Source: Acidobacteriota bacterium (GTDB lineage Bacteria; Acidobacteriota; Thermoanaerobaculia; Multivoradales; JBCCEF01). From it: 39,452 nt of DNA. The stretch spans positions 1 to 39,452 of the forward strand of contig JBCCHV010000062.1 in NCBI GenBank assembly GCA_039028635.1, written 5' to 3'. Within the stretch, counting starts at the first letter, position 1, and every line of letters begins with the position of its first letter. The notes under the pieces were generated by a model, which searched no databases, was not told the origin of the DNA, and was given only the letters and a program-made list of their open reading frames with translations. A program made the position numbers and the translations under genes. Below are positions 24,944 through 33,308 of the stretch, piece after piece.

Positions 24944-26374
24944 CTACTGGACCGCGGCGCTCCAGGCGTTGAGATCACCGCTCTCGAAGCCATCCGCGAA
25001 AATCGCTGCCTGGCGAGCGTTGGTCTTGGTCGCCAGCAGAGCGGTGTAGGCCTTGATCACCTCGGCGGCCTGGTCGGAATTGTTGTTGGCCGCCACGTCG
25101 GTGGTCTCGTGGTAATCCGGGTACTGCGACCAATCGTTCGAGTAGATGGCGATCGCCGGCAGGTTGCGGTTGAGGTAAGGCACGTGATCGGAGCAACAGG
25201 TGAAGGTGCTCGTCACCACCCGCAGGTTGGCGTAATCGTCGGCCGCGTCCATGAAGTCCGCCGGGAGGTTCCCGGAGGCCGTGCGTGACCCCAGCAAGAC
25301 GTCGAAGTCGCTGTCCGGCGAGTAGCTGATCATGTCCATGTTGAACATGCCCTGAACCTTGCTCGCATCACCGGCCTGAACGATGCCCTCGGCGTGGGCG
25401 GCGCTGCCGAAGAGCCCCTGCTCCTCACCGGCGTAGCACATGAAGATCACCGTCTCCTCGGGCCGATGCTTGGTGAAGATGCGGGCCATCTCGAGGACGC
25501 CGGAGCAGCCGCTGCCGTTGTCCTCGGCACCCGGCGCCGGCGTCACCGTGTCCGAGATGCTCGCCGAGCGGGCGTCGTAGTGCGCCCCGACGATCCACCA
25601 CTCGTCCGGCCGCTCGCTGCCCGGCAGGGTGGCGATGACGTTCTCCACCGCCGTCGAGTCGACCTCGAAGGTCGGCGTCGTGACGATCAGCCCCGGCAGG
25701 GCGCCGAACTGCGCTGCCAGCCAATCCCGTGCCTGATCGATCGCCGGCGCGTGGGTGTGGCGATGAAAACCGGAGAGGACGTTGTTGGTGTTCTGCCAAC
25801 GCTGGCCATCGACTTCATCGACCACCACCTGGACGGCTGGATCGACGGCACGGCGCGCTGGGCGATGCATGTTGGCGGCCTGCCGCACCAGCACCATGTT
25901 GGGCGCGAAGGGCTCGAGGGCCGCACCGACGGAGGTCGGCCCCGGCGAGCCCTCGGAGGCCGAGTGGAGGGCATGCCAAGGGGTCTTGCGATCAACCCCG
26001 TCCCCCATCTCGATGACCGCGAATCGGCCACCGCGAACCAGCGCCCGCACCCCGGGAAGGCCGAAGTCCTTGTCGTGGGCCCGGCGCAGCCGGTACAGCT
26101 GATCGGCCTGAACCCGGCGGTGGATCTGCAGCAGGCGGCCGGTGGCGGAGGCCTCGGCGGTCAGCCCCTCTCCACCGCACAGCAGCAGCTCGTCATCCGC
26201 CTCGACCCACCAGTCGGTATGCGGCAGAGCCTGCAGCTGCGCCAGCTTGACCGGCCCGACCTGGTGGATGTCGACGACGGCACAGGTGAGCTCTTGAGCG
26301 ACCGCCGGCGCGACGAAGACGGCGGCGGCAATGGAGAGGGCGGCGAATCGGGTGAGCACTCGGAGCGGGAGCAT
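24944..26374 (-). CDS. Secreted M28-family zinc peptidase with DGFESG C-terminal tail
   Basis: 476 residues from ATG 26374 (ccaggaggcgttcc upstream). Signal peptide about 1-26 (FAALSIAAAVFVAPAVAQ). The M28 domain follows family order: IVGAHYDARSAS (metal His), PGAEDNGSGCSGVLEMARIF (bridging Asp), CYAGEEQGLFGSAAH (catalytic and metal Glu), NMDMISY (metal Asp) and CCSDHVPYLNRNLPAI (last His). Residues 30-190 form an N-terminal region of unknown fold. The last residues, AIFADGFESGDLNAWSAAVQ, match the tail of the CAP protein at 15515. Likely an extracellular aminopeptidase held or sorted by that tail. It is followed after 23 bases by the MBL gene on the same strand. Confidence 0.92.
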   Translation of the reverse strand: MLPLRVLTRFAALSIAAAVFVAPAVAQELTCAVVDIHQVGPVKLAQLQALPHTDWWVEADDELLLCGGEGLTAEASATGRLLQIHRRVQADQLYRLRRAHDKDFGLPGVRALVRGGRFAVIEMGDGVDRKTPWHALHSASEGSPGPTSVGAALEPFAPNMVLVRQAANMHRPARRAVDPAVQVVVDEVDGQRWQNTNNVLSGFHRHTHAPAIDQARDWLAAQFGALPGLIVTTPTFEVDSTAVENVIATLPGSERPDEWWIVGAHYDARSASISDTVTPAPGAEDNGSGCSGVLEMARIFTKHRPEETVIFMCYAGEEQGLFGSAAHAEGIVQAGDASKVQGMFNMDMISYSPDSDFDVLLGSRTASGNLPADFMDAADDYANLRVVTSTFTCCSDHVPYLNRNLPAIAIYSNDWSQYPDYHETTDVAANNNSDQAAEVIKAYTALLATKTNARQAAIFADGFESGDLNAWSAAVQ

Positions 26375-26552
26375 GGAACGCCTCCTGGCAGGTCGATCGA
26401 ATGAGAGAAAGCTTGAAAAAACCGAGGCCCCTGCAAAGCGCCAATCTACCACGGCGCCCACAGGACAAAGGATTTTCGACCATCGCCCCGGCGCGGGATT
26501 CTCGCCCCGCGGGGCGACACCTGGTGACGGTTGCCGGCCGGGGTGTAGAGCC

Positions 26553-27551
26553 TCAGAGGGGGAATTCCAGGCCGTCGCTCGCCACTTCGAAGCCGCGCGA
26601 CCGAATCTCTTCGGCAGCCGGCGAGCCCGGCTCGAGGGCCGGATTCGAGTGATTGAGGTGGGTGAACAGGATGCGGGGCCGAGAGCGGCCAGCGAAGCGC
26701 TCCATCGAGTCGACGATCAGGGGATGACCGATCTCGCTGACCTCGCGGCCGGGCAGCTCCGCCGCCGAATAGAAGGTGCCGTCGAGCAGTGCCACATCGA
26801 CCTCCGCCAGCCACTCCTCGATCGCCACCGGCCAGCGCCCCCAGGGCTCCGTATCCGGAATGTAGAGCAGGCTGCGTTGGGGCCCACGCAGAATCCAGGC
26901 GACGGTGTCCGAGTACTCGTCGCGATGGGGCACGATCCGCGGCTCGGCGGTGACGCCGTCGCCGAGGTCGATGGGCTCCCCCGGCAGGCTCTCCACCAGC
27001 TTCAGATTGCCCAGGCGAACGAGCTGCTCCCAAGGACCATGCTGCGACAGGAACTCGCCGAGAGCCGCGGTGCAGTAGACCGGCAAGTCGCGCGTGTGCA
27101 CCGCTTCGAAGCCGAAAAAAGCCAGGCCCAGGTAGTGACCGATGTGGGCATGGGTCAAGAGCACGCCGTCGACGGGATCGCGATCGACCCGGTCCGGCGG
27201 ATCGTCGCGCACGTCCATCAGGGCGTCGAGCTGCTGGCGAAGATCCGGCGTCGCATCCACCAGCATGACCCGGTCACTGGCAGGCAGCACCAATGCCAGC
27301 GAGGCGATGTGGCGCGCGAAGGCCGGCTCCGAGCGAGCCCGGTCACAGCGGTCGCAGCCACAGGCGGCATGCGGCAAGCCGCCATCCTGGGCCGTCCCCA
27401 ACACCCGCACGTAGGGCCCCTTGGGCGCCTCCGATTCGACCGTCGGCACCGACCGCGCGGTCATCTCGTCACCGCCCGCGGGCCCCGCCTGCGGACCACA
27501 GGCCGCCAGAACGAGTGCCGTGAGAGCACCGAGACCGGCCTCACGGAGCAT
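26553..27551 (-). CDS. PqqB-like MBL-fold lipoprotein
   Basis: 332 residues. The N-terminus (MLREAGLGALTALVLAACG) ends in a proper lipobox (LAAC), so this is a lipoprotein, unlike cytoplasmic PqqB. The PqqB-type start motif VLGTAQDGGLPHAACGCDRC keeps the Cys cluster, and the MBL motif LLTHAHIGHYLGL is the PqqB form of HxHxDH. DGTFYSAAEL and LFTHLNHSNPAL follow in family order. No other pqq gene is present, so PQQ synthesis is not implied; an exported hydrolase or oxygenase role is more likely. It overlaps the preceding MBL gene by 11 bases. Confidence 0.85.
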   Translation of the reverse strand: MLREAGLGALTALVLAACGPQAGPAGGDEMTARSVPTVESEAPKGPYVRVLGTAQDGGLPHAACGCDRCDRARSEPAFARHIASLALVLPASDRVMLVDATPDLRQQLDALMDVRDDPPDRVDRDPVDGVLLTHAHIGHYLGLAFFGFEAVHTRDLPVYCTAALGEFLSQHGPWEQLVRLGNLKLVESLPGEPIDLGDGVTAEPRIVPHRDEYSDTVAWILRGPQRSLLYIPDTEPWGRWPVAIEEWLAEVDVALLDGTFYSAAELPGREVSEIGHPLIVDSMERFAGRSRPRILFTHLNHSNPALEPGSPAAEEIRSRGFEVASDGLEFPL

Positions 27552-28440
27552 CCAGGGTCTCGTAAACCAGGCTCAGGAAGAGATCGACCGACAGCGGTCC
27601 CTGCCCCCAGGTCGGGTCGAGGTCGGCGGTCGGACGGGCGGCGATGATCTGCTCGAGGCTCTCGCCGGCCGCCCTCCGGGCCGCCACCCGGTGACGCACC
27701 GTGCGCAGCATGTCGCGGTACTTCACCAGATCCGGTCGCTTGGCGAGGGGGCCGTGGCCGGGAATGATCCGGGTCGCCCCGTCGCTGAGCTCGAGGAGGC
27801 GCTCGACGGCGGCGATCAAGCCATCGATGGTGCCGCCGTTCCAGACATCGAGGAAGGGATAGAAGCCGTTGAAAAAGAGGTCGCCGGCATGGAGCACGTT
27901 GGCCTGGCGAAAGTGCACCACGGCGTCGCCATCGGTATGGGCGTCGGCGACGTGGAAAACGTGGATCTCGTCGTCATTGAGGTGGAATGTGATGTCGCGG
28001 GTAAAGGTCACCACCGGCAGACCTGCGCGCGAATAGGGCGGGTAGTCGCGATCGAAGCCCTTGACGAACTGGGTGGTGGTGAGGCGACGGCGAGCGTTCT
28101 CGTGAGCCACGATCACCGCCCCTTCGCCACCGAGGATCTCGTTGCCGCCGGTGTGATCGTGGTGCCAATGGGTGTTGAGCACGAAGCGCACCGGAGCCGC
28201 CGAGAGCTCGCCCAGGGCGGCCTTGATCTTCTCCGCCAGGGGGGCGAACTGATCGTCGATCACCAGCACGCCGTCGACACCGTAGGAGACCCCGATATTG
28301 CCACCGGCCCCCTCCAGCATGGCGATGCCGTCGCTCACCGGCACGGTGCGGATCGCGACCTGATCGAAGCCCTGGGCCGAAACCGCCGTCGTCGCCCCGC
28401 CAGCGATCAACAGCACCCCACCCACCAGTAAACGCCACAT
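27541..28440 (-). CDS. Exported MBL-fold hydrolase (beta-lactamase-like subfamily)
   Basis: 299 residues from ATG 28440 (gggagcgcaaagg upstream). Signal peptide WRLLVGGVLLIAGGATTAVS, cleaved near AQG. Metal motifs: VLNTHWHHDHTGGNEIL (HxHxDH), HVADAHTDGDAVVHF (His), LHAGDLFFNGFYPFLDV (Asp), IIPGHGPLAKRPDLVKY (last His). This matches the broad secreted QuiP/BlaB-like group rather than a proven beta-lactamase. It is coupled to the PqqB-like lipoprotein gene by an 11-base overlap and divergent from 28523. Confidence 0.88.
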   Translation of the reverse strand: MWRLLVGGVLLIAGGATTAVSAQGFDQVAIRTVPVSDGIAMLEGAGGNIGVSYGVDGVLVIDDQFAPLAEKIKAALGELSAAPVRFVLNTHWHHDHTGGNEILGGEGAVIVAHENARRRLTTTQFVKGFDRDYPPYSRAGLPVVTFTRDITFHLNDDEIHVFHVADAHTDGDAVVHFRQANVLHAGDLFFNGFYPFLDVWNGGTIDGLIAAVERLLELSDGATRIIPGHGPLAKRPDLVKYRDMLRTVRHRVAARRAAGESLEQIIAARPTADLDPTWGQGPLSVDLFLSLVYETLDAP

Positions 28441-28522
28441 CCTTTGCGCTCCCTTTCGAGATTGTCGAACGCCGCCGATGGTAGCAGAGAGGGAGCCCCT
28501 CGGATGGTAGGCTGTCGCTCCC

Positions 28523-28957
28523 ATGGCTGGCGAGAAAACCCCACCTATCCAGGACTTTTTCGACGATCTCGAGCGCCGCCGCGGCGACCGCCGGGAAAGC
28601 CTGCAGCGGGCCGTCAGTGAACGCCGTCGGAACTGGAATCAGTTCGCCGAAGCGCGCGACCAGGTACTGTTGCCGGCCCTCGGTCGGATCGCCCGGGAGC
28701 TCGAGCGGCGCGGCCACCAACCGAAGGTCAGCAGCGATGATCGTGGTGTCACCTTGACGGTCGCGGTCCACGACTTCGATGCCCGGGTGGGCAGCCTGCG
28801 CTTCCGCCTCCTCGACGATCCGGCGACCCAGGTGCGGGTCGACCTCGAGGGCGTCGCCCTGCCCCAGACCCGCTACCGCATCGAGCTCGAAGAGCTCAGC
28901 CGCAAGCTGGTCACTCGCTTGGCGCTGCACTTCACCGGCGCCCTGCTCACCGCCTGA
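28523..28957 (+). CDS. Hypothetical protein upstream of mtgA
   Basis: 144 residues. A long basic amphipathic helix (DFFDDLERRRGDRRESLQRA, then RRRNWNQFAEARDQVLLPAL) is followed by a beta part (GVTLTVAVHDFDARVGSLRF, TRYRIELEELSRKLVTRLAL). No signal or membrane segment. I do not recognise the family. ATG 28523 has no ribosome site; TAGGCT lies 9 bases before it, suggesting a leaderless message. It is 14 bases before mtgA, so the two probably share a transcript and may act together on the envelope. Confidence 0.7.
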   Translation: MAGEKTPPIQDFFDDLERRRGDRRESLQRAVSERRRNWNQFAEARDQVLLPALGRIARELERRGHQPKVSSDDRGVTLTVAVHDFDARVGSLRFRLLDDPATQVRVDLEGVALPQTRYRIELEELSRKLVTRLALHFTGALLTA

Positions 28958-28971
28958 GCACTTCCGGCACC

Positions 28972-29706
28972 ATGGCCCGCCGCCGCAAGAAGCGCCGTCG
29001 CCGGAGGAGAAGCTTGCGGCGACGCCTGCTCCTCGGTCTCCTGGTGCTCTTCGCCGTCACCGCTCTCTGGCAAGCGGTGACCTGGCCTCAAGTGGCGAAG
29101 CTCGCCAGCGAAGACCCCGACTCCACCGCCTTCATCGAGCGCTATCGGCGGTCATCCGACGCCGAGGATCGGCCCCTCGCCTGGCGGCCGGTGCCCTACG
29201 GCGCCATCTCGCCCCATCTCAAGCGCGCCGTCCTGGTGGCCGAAGACATCGAGTTCTTCAGCCACAACGGCTTCGCGACGGGCGAGATCCGCGCCGCCCT
29301 CGGTCAGGCTTGGCGCGAGAAGCGGCCGCCACGCGGTGCCTCGACCCTGAGCCAACAACTGGTCAAGAATCTCTGGCTGTCGCCGAGTCGCAATCCCCTC
29401 AGGAAGCTCAAGGAGGCCGCCTTGACGGTGCAGCTCGAGCGCCACCTCGGCAAGCGGAGAATCCTCGAGCTCTACCTCAACGTCGCCGAGATGGGGCCCG
29501 GCCTCTATGGCGCCGAAGCCGCCTCGCGGCACTACTTCGGGACCTCCGCCAGCGCCCTCTCGGAGCACCAGGCGGCGCAGCTCGCGGCCACCCTGTCGCG
29601 TCCCTCGAGCTGGAATCCGAGCCGCAACAGCTCCGGCTACACGCGTCGCGTCGCCCTCATTTCCCGACGAATGGCCAAGGCGAAGTTCCTGTGGCGCCAA
29701 ATCTGA
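28972..29706 (+). CDS. mtgA: Monofunctional peptidoglycan glycosyltransferase MtgA
   Basis: 244 residues: a very basic start (ARRRKKRRRRRRSLRRR), one membrane anchor (LLLGLLVLFAVTALWQAVTW), then the GT51 domain. Catalytic Glu motif AVLVAEDIEFFSHNGFATGE, the second motif GASTLSQQLVKNLWLSPSRN, and RKLKEAALTVQLERHLGKRR, ILELYLNVAEMGPGLYGAEA are all in family order. It polymerises lipid II into glycan strands without a transpeptidase domain. Size is normal for MtgA. It follows the unknown gene at 28523 after 14 bases. Confidence 0.95.
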   Translation: MARRRKKRRRRRRSLRRRLLLGLLVLFAVTALWQAVTWPQVAKLASEDPDSTAFIERYRRSSDAEDRPLAWRPVPYGAISPHLKRAVLVAEDIEFFSHNGFATGEIRAALGQAWREKRPPRGASTLSQQLVKNLWLSPSRNPLRKLKEAALTVQLERHLGKRRILELYLNVAEMGPGLYGAEAASRHYFGTSASALSEHQAAQLAATLSRPSSWNPSRNSSGYTRRVALISRRMAKAKFLWRQI

Positions 29707-29734
29707 GGATGCCAGATCGGAGGATGCCAGAACG
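29705..29734 (+). repeat. Short tandem 15-base repeat
   Basis: gaggatgccagatcg followed by gaggatgccagaacg, one mismatch, beginning inside the stop codon region of mtgA. It is probably a small slippage duplication in the gap before the rhodanese-fold gene. Confidence 0.6.
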
Positions 29735-29767
29735 GATGGTGGCTAATCCGACGGAGTCGCCCAGCCG

Positions 29768-30193
29768 ATGACGAGAAAGACCGGCGGTCTCGAAGTCCCT
29801 GCCTTCGACCCCGACCTCCACCGGGCGCCGACGGAAGTCTTTCGACGCTTCGCCGCCGGCGCACCTCCTCGGGTGATCGAGCTGGTCTCCCGGACTGGCG
29901 AACCGGCCGGCACGACCCTGGTGTCAGCCCAGCCGGTGAGCACGGAGGAACTTGCCGCCGGAGATGCGCCGTTGATTCCTTGGCAATCCGATGAGCTTCT
30001 GCTGATCGACGAGTCCGGCGAGGACGCCGAGGCCTGGGCACGGCGCCTGCGGGCGCGCGGCTTCCAGCAGGTGTACGCCCTCTACGGCGGTCTCGGCCTC
30101 TACCGCTTCGCCCTCGATCCCGCGGTGGTGGGAGAAGAACGCTACCTCCGCCCGCGTCGGCCTGACCGCCCGGGGGCTGCTAACCGCGACTGA
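29768..30193 (+). CDS. Rhodanese-fold protein lacking the catalytic Cys
   Basis: 141 residues. The C-terminal half follows the rhodanese pattern (LLLIDESGEDAEAWARRLRA, RGFQQVYALYGGLGLYRFAL), but the position of the active-site Cys loop holds acidic residues (IDESGED). Sulfur transfer by the normal mechanism is therefore unlikely. Inactive rhodanese domains often serve in protein binding or regulation. The N-terminal part (PTEVFRRFAAGAPPRVIELV) matches the family opening where an Asp is usual. It overlaps the end of the convergent korB gene by 14 bases. Confidence 0.75.
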   Translation: MTRKTGGLEVPAFDPDLHRAPTEVFRRFAAGAPPRVIELVSRTGEPAGTTLVSAQPVSTEELAAGDAPLIPWQSDELLLIDESGEDAEAWARRLRARGFQQVYALYGGLGLYRFALDPAVVGEERYLRPRRPDRPGAANRD

Positions 30194-31223
30194 TCGACTG
30201 GTCCTCGTTCACCGTCCAGAGGTCGCCACCGCGAATAGCGGCACCGAGATCCCCGGGGCCTTTCTTGGCCACCTCTTCGGCGATCTGGTCATTGACCCCG
30301 ACTTCATAGCTCGGCCGATCGACCGCCCGCAGCACGCCGAGGGGGGTCGGGAAATCCGGTGGCAGCATCTGGGAAGCGACATAGGCCAAGGTGGGGTCGG
30401 TTTCATCCCAGACCAGGCAATCGTCGGCGGACAGGCCGTCGCCCAGGGAGATGACTTCGGGACGAGTGCCCACCAGACGGATGCCACGATCCTTCTCGGC
30501 GCCGAAGACCAACGGCTCGCCATGCTCGAGGTAGAGACCCTGCTCTTCCCGGGACCCCTTGTCGGTCAAGTAGACGAAGGCCTTGTCGTTGAAAATGTTG
30601 CAGTTCTGATAGATCTCGATGAAGGCCGACCCCTGGTGCTCGTGAGCCCGCTGGAGCACGCTCTTCAGGTGCGGCATGAAGATGTCGACGCTGCGCGCCA
30701 CGAAGGTGGCCCCCGCCCCGAGGGTGAGGGCGAGCGGGTTGAAGGGATTGTCGACCGAGCCCACCGGCGTCGAGGCAGTGCGCTTGCCGGCCTCGCTGGT
30801 GGGCGAATACTGCCCCTTGGTGAGACCGTAGATGCGGTTGTTGAACATCAGGATCTTCAGGCCGACATTGCGCCGGAGGGCGTGAATCAGGTGATTGCCG
30901 CCGATCGACATGGCGTCACCGTCGCCGGTCGCCACCCACACCTCGAGCTCCGGCCGGCTCATCTTGAGGCCCGAAGCCACCGCCGGCGCACGACCGTGAA
31001 TGGTGTGGAAGCCGAAGGTGTTCATGTAGTACGGAAAGCGACTCGAGCAGCCGATTCCCGACACCACGACGAAGTTCTCCTTGGCGATGCCGAGCTGCGG
31101 GAAAACCGACTGGACGGCGCGCAGGATGGCGTAGTCGCCACAGCCCGGACACCAGCGGACCTCCTGATCGCTCTGGAAATCCTTGAGCTTGAGCTTGGGC
31201 GCCGCGACCGCCTCAGTGGACAT
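30180..31223 (-). CDS. korB: 2-oxoacid:ferredoxin oxidoreductase, beta subunit (KorB-like)
   Basis: 347 residues from ATG 31223 (ccttggaggaagacc upstream). TPP-binding region GDGDAMSIGGNHLIHALRRN ending in the NN pair of LMFNNRIYGLTKGQYSPTS. The 4Fe-4S cysteines are RWCPGCGDYA (two), SGIGCSSRF, and one in YQNCNIFNDKA. It pairs with the alpha/gamma fusion directly upstream (11-base overlap). KorAB oxidises 2-oxoglutarate to succinyl-CoA with ferredoxin; pyruvate cannot be excluded, though the long TPTSEAGKRTASTPVG insert is typical of the 2-oxoglutarate type. Confidence 0.92.
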   Translation of the reverse strand: MSTEAVAAPKLKLKDFQSDQEVRWCPGCGDYAILRAVQSVFPQLGIAKENFVVVSGIGCSSRFPYYMNTFGFHTIHGRAPAVASGLKMSRPELEVWVATGDGDAMSIGGNHLIHALRRNVGLKILMFNNRIYGLTKGQYSPTSEAGKRTASTPVGSVDNPFNPLALTLGAGATFVARSVDIFMPHLKSVLQRAHEHQGSAFIEIYQNCNIFNDKAFVYLTDKGSREEQGLYLEHGEPLVFGAEKDRGIRLVGTRPEVISLGDGLSADDCLVWDETDPTLAYVASQMLPPDFPTPLGVLRAVDRPSYEVGVNDQIAEEVAKKGPGDLGAAIRGGDLWTVNEDQSISRG

Positions 31224-33096
31224 GGTCTTCCTCCAAGGTCTTCCGGATGCTGTCGAGAATCTCGTAGCGGTAGAAGGGTTTTCCCTGCACCTTGCTGAGG
31301 GTCTTGATGTCCTTGAGGTAGCGCGCCCGCAACAGCAGGGCGAGCTGCCCGGAGTTCATCTCCGGCAGCAGCACCCGCCGGAAGCGCCCCAGGACATCGC
31401 CGAGATTGCCCGGAAAGGGATGGATGTGGCGCAGATGAGCCCGGCTGACCGGCAGACCCTCGGCTCGCGCCTGTTGCACCGCACCGGTGATCGCACCGGC
31501 GGTACTCCCCCATCCCAAGACCAGCAGCTCGCCGCCTTCGGGATCTCCGTGCACCTCGACGTCCGGAATGATCTCCACCAAACGCTCCACCTTCTCCGCT
31601 CGCAGCTCGGTCATCCGAGCATGGTTTTCTGGATCGTACGAGACGTTTCCCGTTTCGGCCTCTTTTTCGAGGCCGCCGATGCGATGCTCGAGACCGGCGG
31701 TCCCGGGCACCGCCCAAGGACGCGCCAGGGTCGCGGCATCGCGCTGGTAGGGAACATAGGTCTCCGGGTCGCGGTGCATCTCGACCGTCAGGTCCGGCAG
31801 ATCCTCCACCTCCGGCACTCGCCAGGGCTCCGAACCATTGCCGATGTAGCCGTCCGACAGCAGCATCACCGGCCCCATCACGCGCAGCGCGAACTGACAG
31901 GCCTCGAGGGCGGCATCGAAGCAGTCTTTGGGCGAGGCGGCGGCGATCACCGGCATCGGTGATTCACCGTTGCGGCCGAAGAGGGCCTGCAGGAGGTCCG
32001 ACTGCTCGGTCTTGGTGGGTAGGCCGGTGGAGGGACCACCGCGCTGGATGTTGACCACCACCAGCGGCAGCTCGACCATCACCGCCAGTCCCATCGCCTC
32101 CCCCTTGAGGGCGATGCCGGGGCCGCTCGACGCGGTGATCGCCAGCGAGCCGCCGAAGGCGGAGCCGATGGCGGCGCAAATGGCGGCGATCTCGTCCTCC
32201 GCCTGGAAGGTGGTGACGCCGAACTCCTTGAAGCGCGCCAGCTCGTGCAGCAGACCGCTCGCCGGGGTGATCGGATAGGCGCCGAGGAAGAGGGGTAGTC
32301 CGCTGCGCTGCGAGGCCGCCACCATGCCGAGGGCGAGAGCCGAGTTGCCCAGAATGTTGCGGTAGGTGCCGGGCTCGAGGGTCGCCGGCGCCACCTCGTA
32401 GCGGGTCTGAAAGATCTCCGTCGTCTCGGCGTAATTGAAGCCCGCCTTGAGCACTTTGGCGTTGGCCGCGGCAATCTCCGGCTTCTTGCCGAACTTGTGC
32501 TGAAACCACTCGAGGGTGCTGTCGAGGGGACGGCTGAACAGCCAGTACACCATGCCGAGGGCAAAGACGTTCTTGCAGCGATCCTTGCTCTTGGTGTCGA
32601 GCTCCGTTTCCTCGAGGGTGCGGCGGGTCAGGGTGGTGAGAGCCGCCTCGTGGAGGCGATAGTCGGCCAGACTGCCGTCCTCGAGGGGGTTCGACTCGTA
32701 GCCCGCCTTCTTCAGATTGCGAGGGCTGAACTCGTCCGAGTTGACGATCACCACCCCGTTTTCTTTGAGGTCTCCCAGATCTTTCTTGAGGGCCGCCGGA
32801 TTCATCGCCACCAGCACATCCGGGGCATCGCCGGGGGTGTGGATGTCGTGATCCGCAATGCGCACCTGAAACGCCGAGACGCCCGGCAGCGTGCCGGCCG
32901 GGGCTCGAATCTCCGCCGGGAAGTCGGGCAGCGTCGACAGATCGTTGCCGAGCAAGGCGGAGGTGTTGGTGAACTGCGTTCCCGTGAGCTGCATCCCGTC
33001 TCCGGAATCGCCCGAAAAGCGGATCACGACATCGTGAAACCGCTCCCGTTCGATCGCCTCGGAGAGCTTCTCGGGGGGCGCTTGGGTGATCGTCAT
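31213..33096 (-). CDS. korA: 2-oxoacid:ferredoxin oxidoreductase, fused gamma-alpha subunit (KorA-like)
   Basis: 627 residues from ATG 33096 (cgagaggatcttcc upstream). The gamma domain comes first, about 20-200: VIRFSGDSGDGMQLTGTQFT, VSAFQVRIADHDIHTPGD, VLVAMNPAALKKDLGDLK. The alpha pyrimidine-binding domain follows, about 230-460: GAYPITPASGLLHELARF, FQAEDEIAAICAAIGSAFGG, SSGPGIALKGEAMGLAVMVE, VNIQRGGPSTGLPTKTEQSD. The C-terminal domain ends in VLLPEMNSGQLALLLRARYL. This fusion order is standard for two-subunit KorAB. It works with KorB in a reductive or oxidative TCA step. Confidence 0.93.
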   Translation of the reverse strand: MTITQAPPEKLSEAIERERFHDVVIRFSGDSGDGMQLTGTQFTNTSALLGNDLSTLPDFPAEIRAPAGTLPGVSAFQVRIADHDIHTPGDAPDVLVAMNPAALKKDLGDLKENGVVIVNSDEFSPRNLKKAGYESNPLEDGSLADYRLHEAALTTLTRRTLEETELDTKSKDRCKNVFALGMVYWLFSRPLDSTLEWFQHKFGKKPEIAAANAKVLKAGFNYAETTEIFQTRYEVAPATLEPGTYRNILGNSALALGMVAASQRSGLPLFLGAYPITPASGLLHELARFKEFGVTTFQAEDEIAAICAAIGSAFGGSLAITASSGPGIALKGEAMGLAVMVELPLVVVNIQRGGPSTGLPTKTEQSDLLQALFGRNGESPMPVIAAASPKDCFDAALEACQFALRVMGPVMLLSDGYIGNGSEPWRVPEVEDLPDLTVEMHRDPETYVPYQRDAATLARPWAVPGTAGLEHRIGGLEKEAETGNVSYDPENHARMTELRAEKVERLVEIIPDVEVHGDPEGGELLVLGWGSTAGAITGAVQQARAEGLPVSRAHLRHIHPFPGNLGDVLGRFRRVLLPEMNSGQLALLLRARYLKDIKTLSKVQGKPFYRYEILDSIRKTLEEDHVH

Positions 33097-33308
33097 GGAA
33101 GATCCTCTCGTGCTCGTTGCCCCGATACCGGCATCGCGGGCGCTCGGGGAAGGCATTGCCGCTGCCAGGCGCCGCAGGTGAGATCATGGTCGACGAGGCG
33201 AGTCCCTAGCGCACCCACCGGACGTCGCAGACGCCACCCTTCGCGAATCGTCCGCGCTAAGATTTCGGCGACCTCGAGTGGGCGCACCGCGGAGCGATAG
33301 ACAATTCT

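Noticed and set aside
26553-27551. PQQ biosynthesis operon
   Set aside because: Only a PqqB-like protein is present, and it is a lipoprotein; no pqqA, C, D or E.
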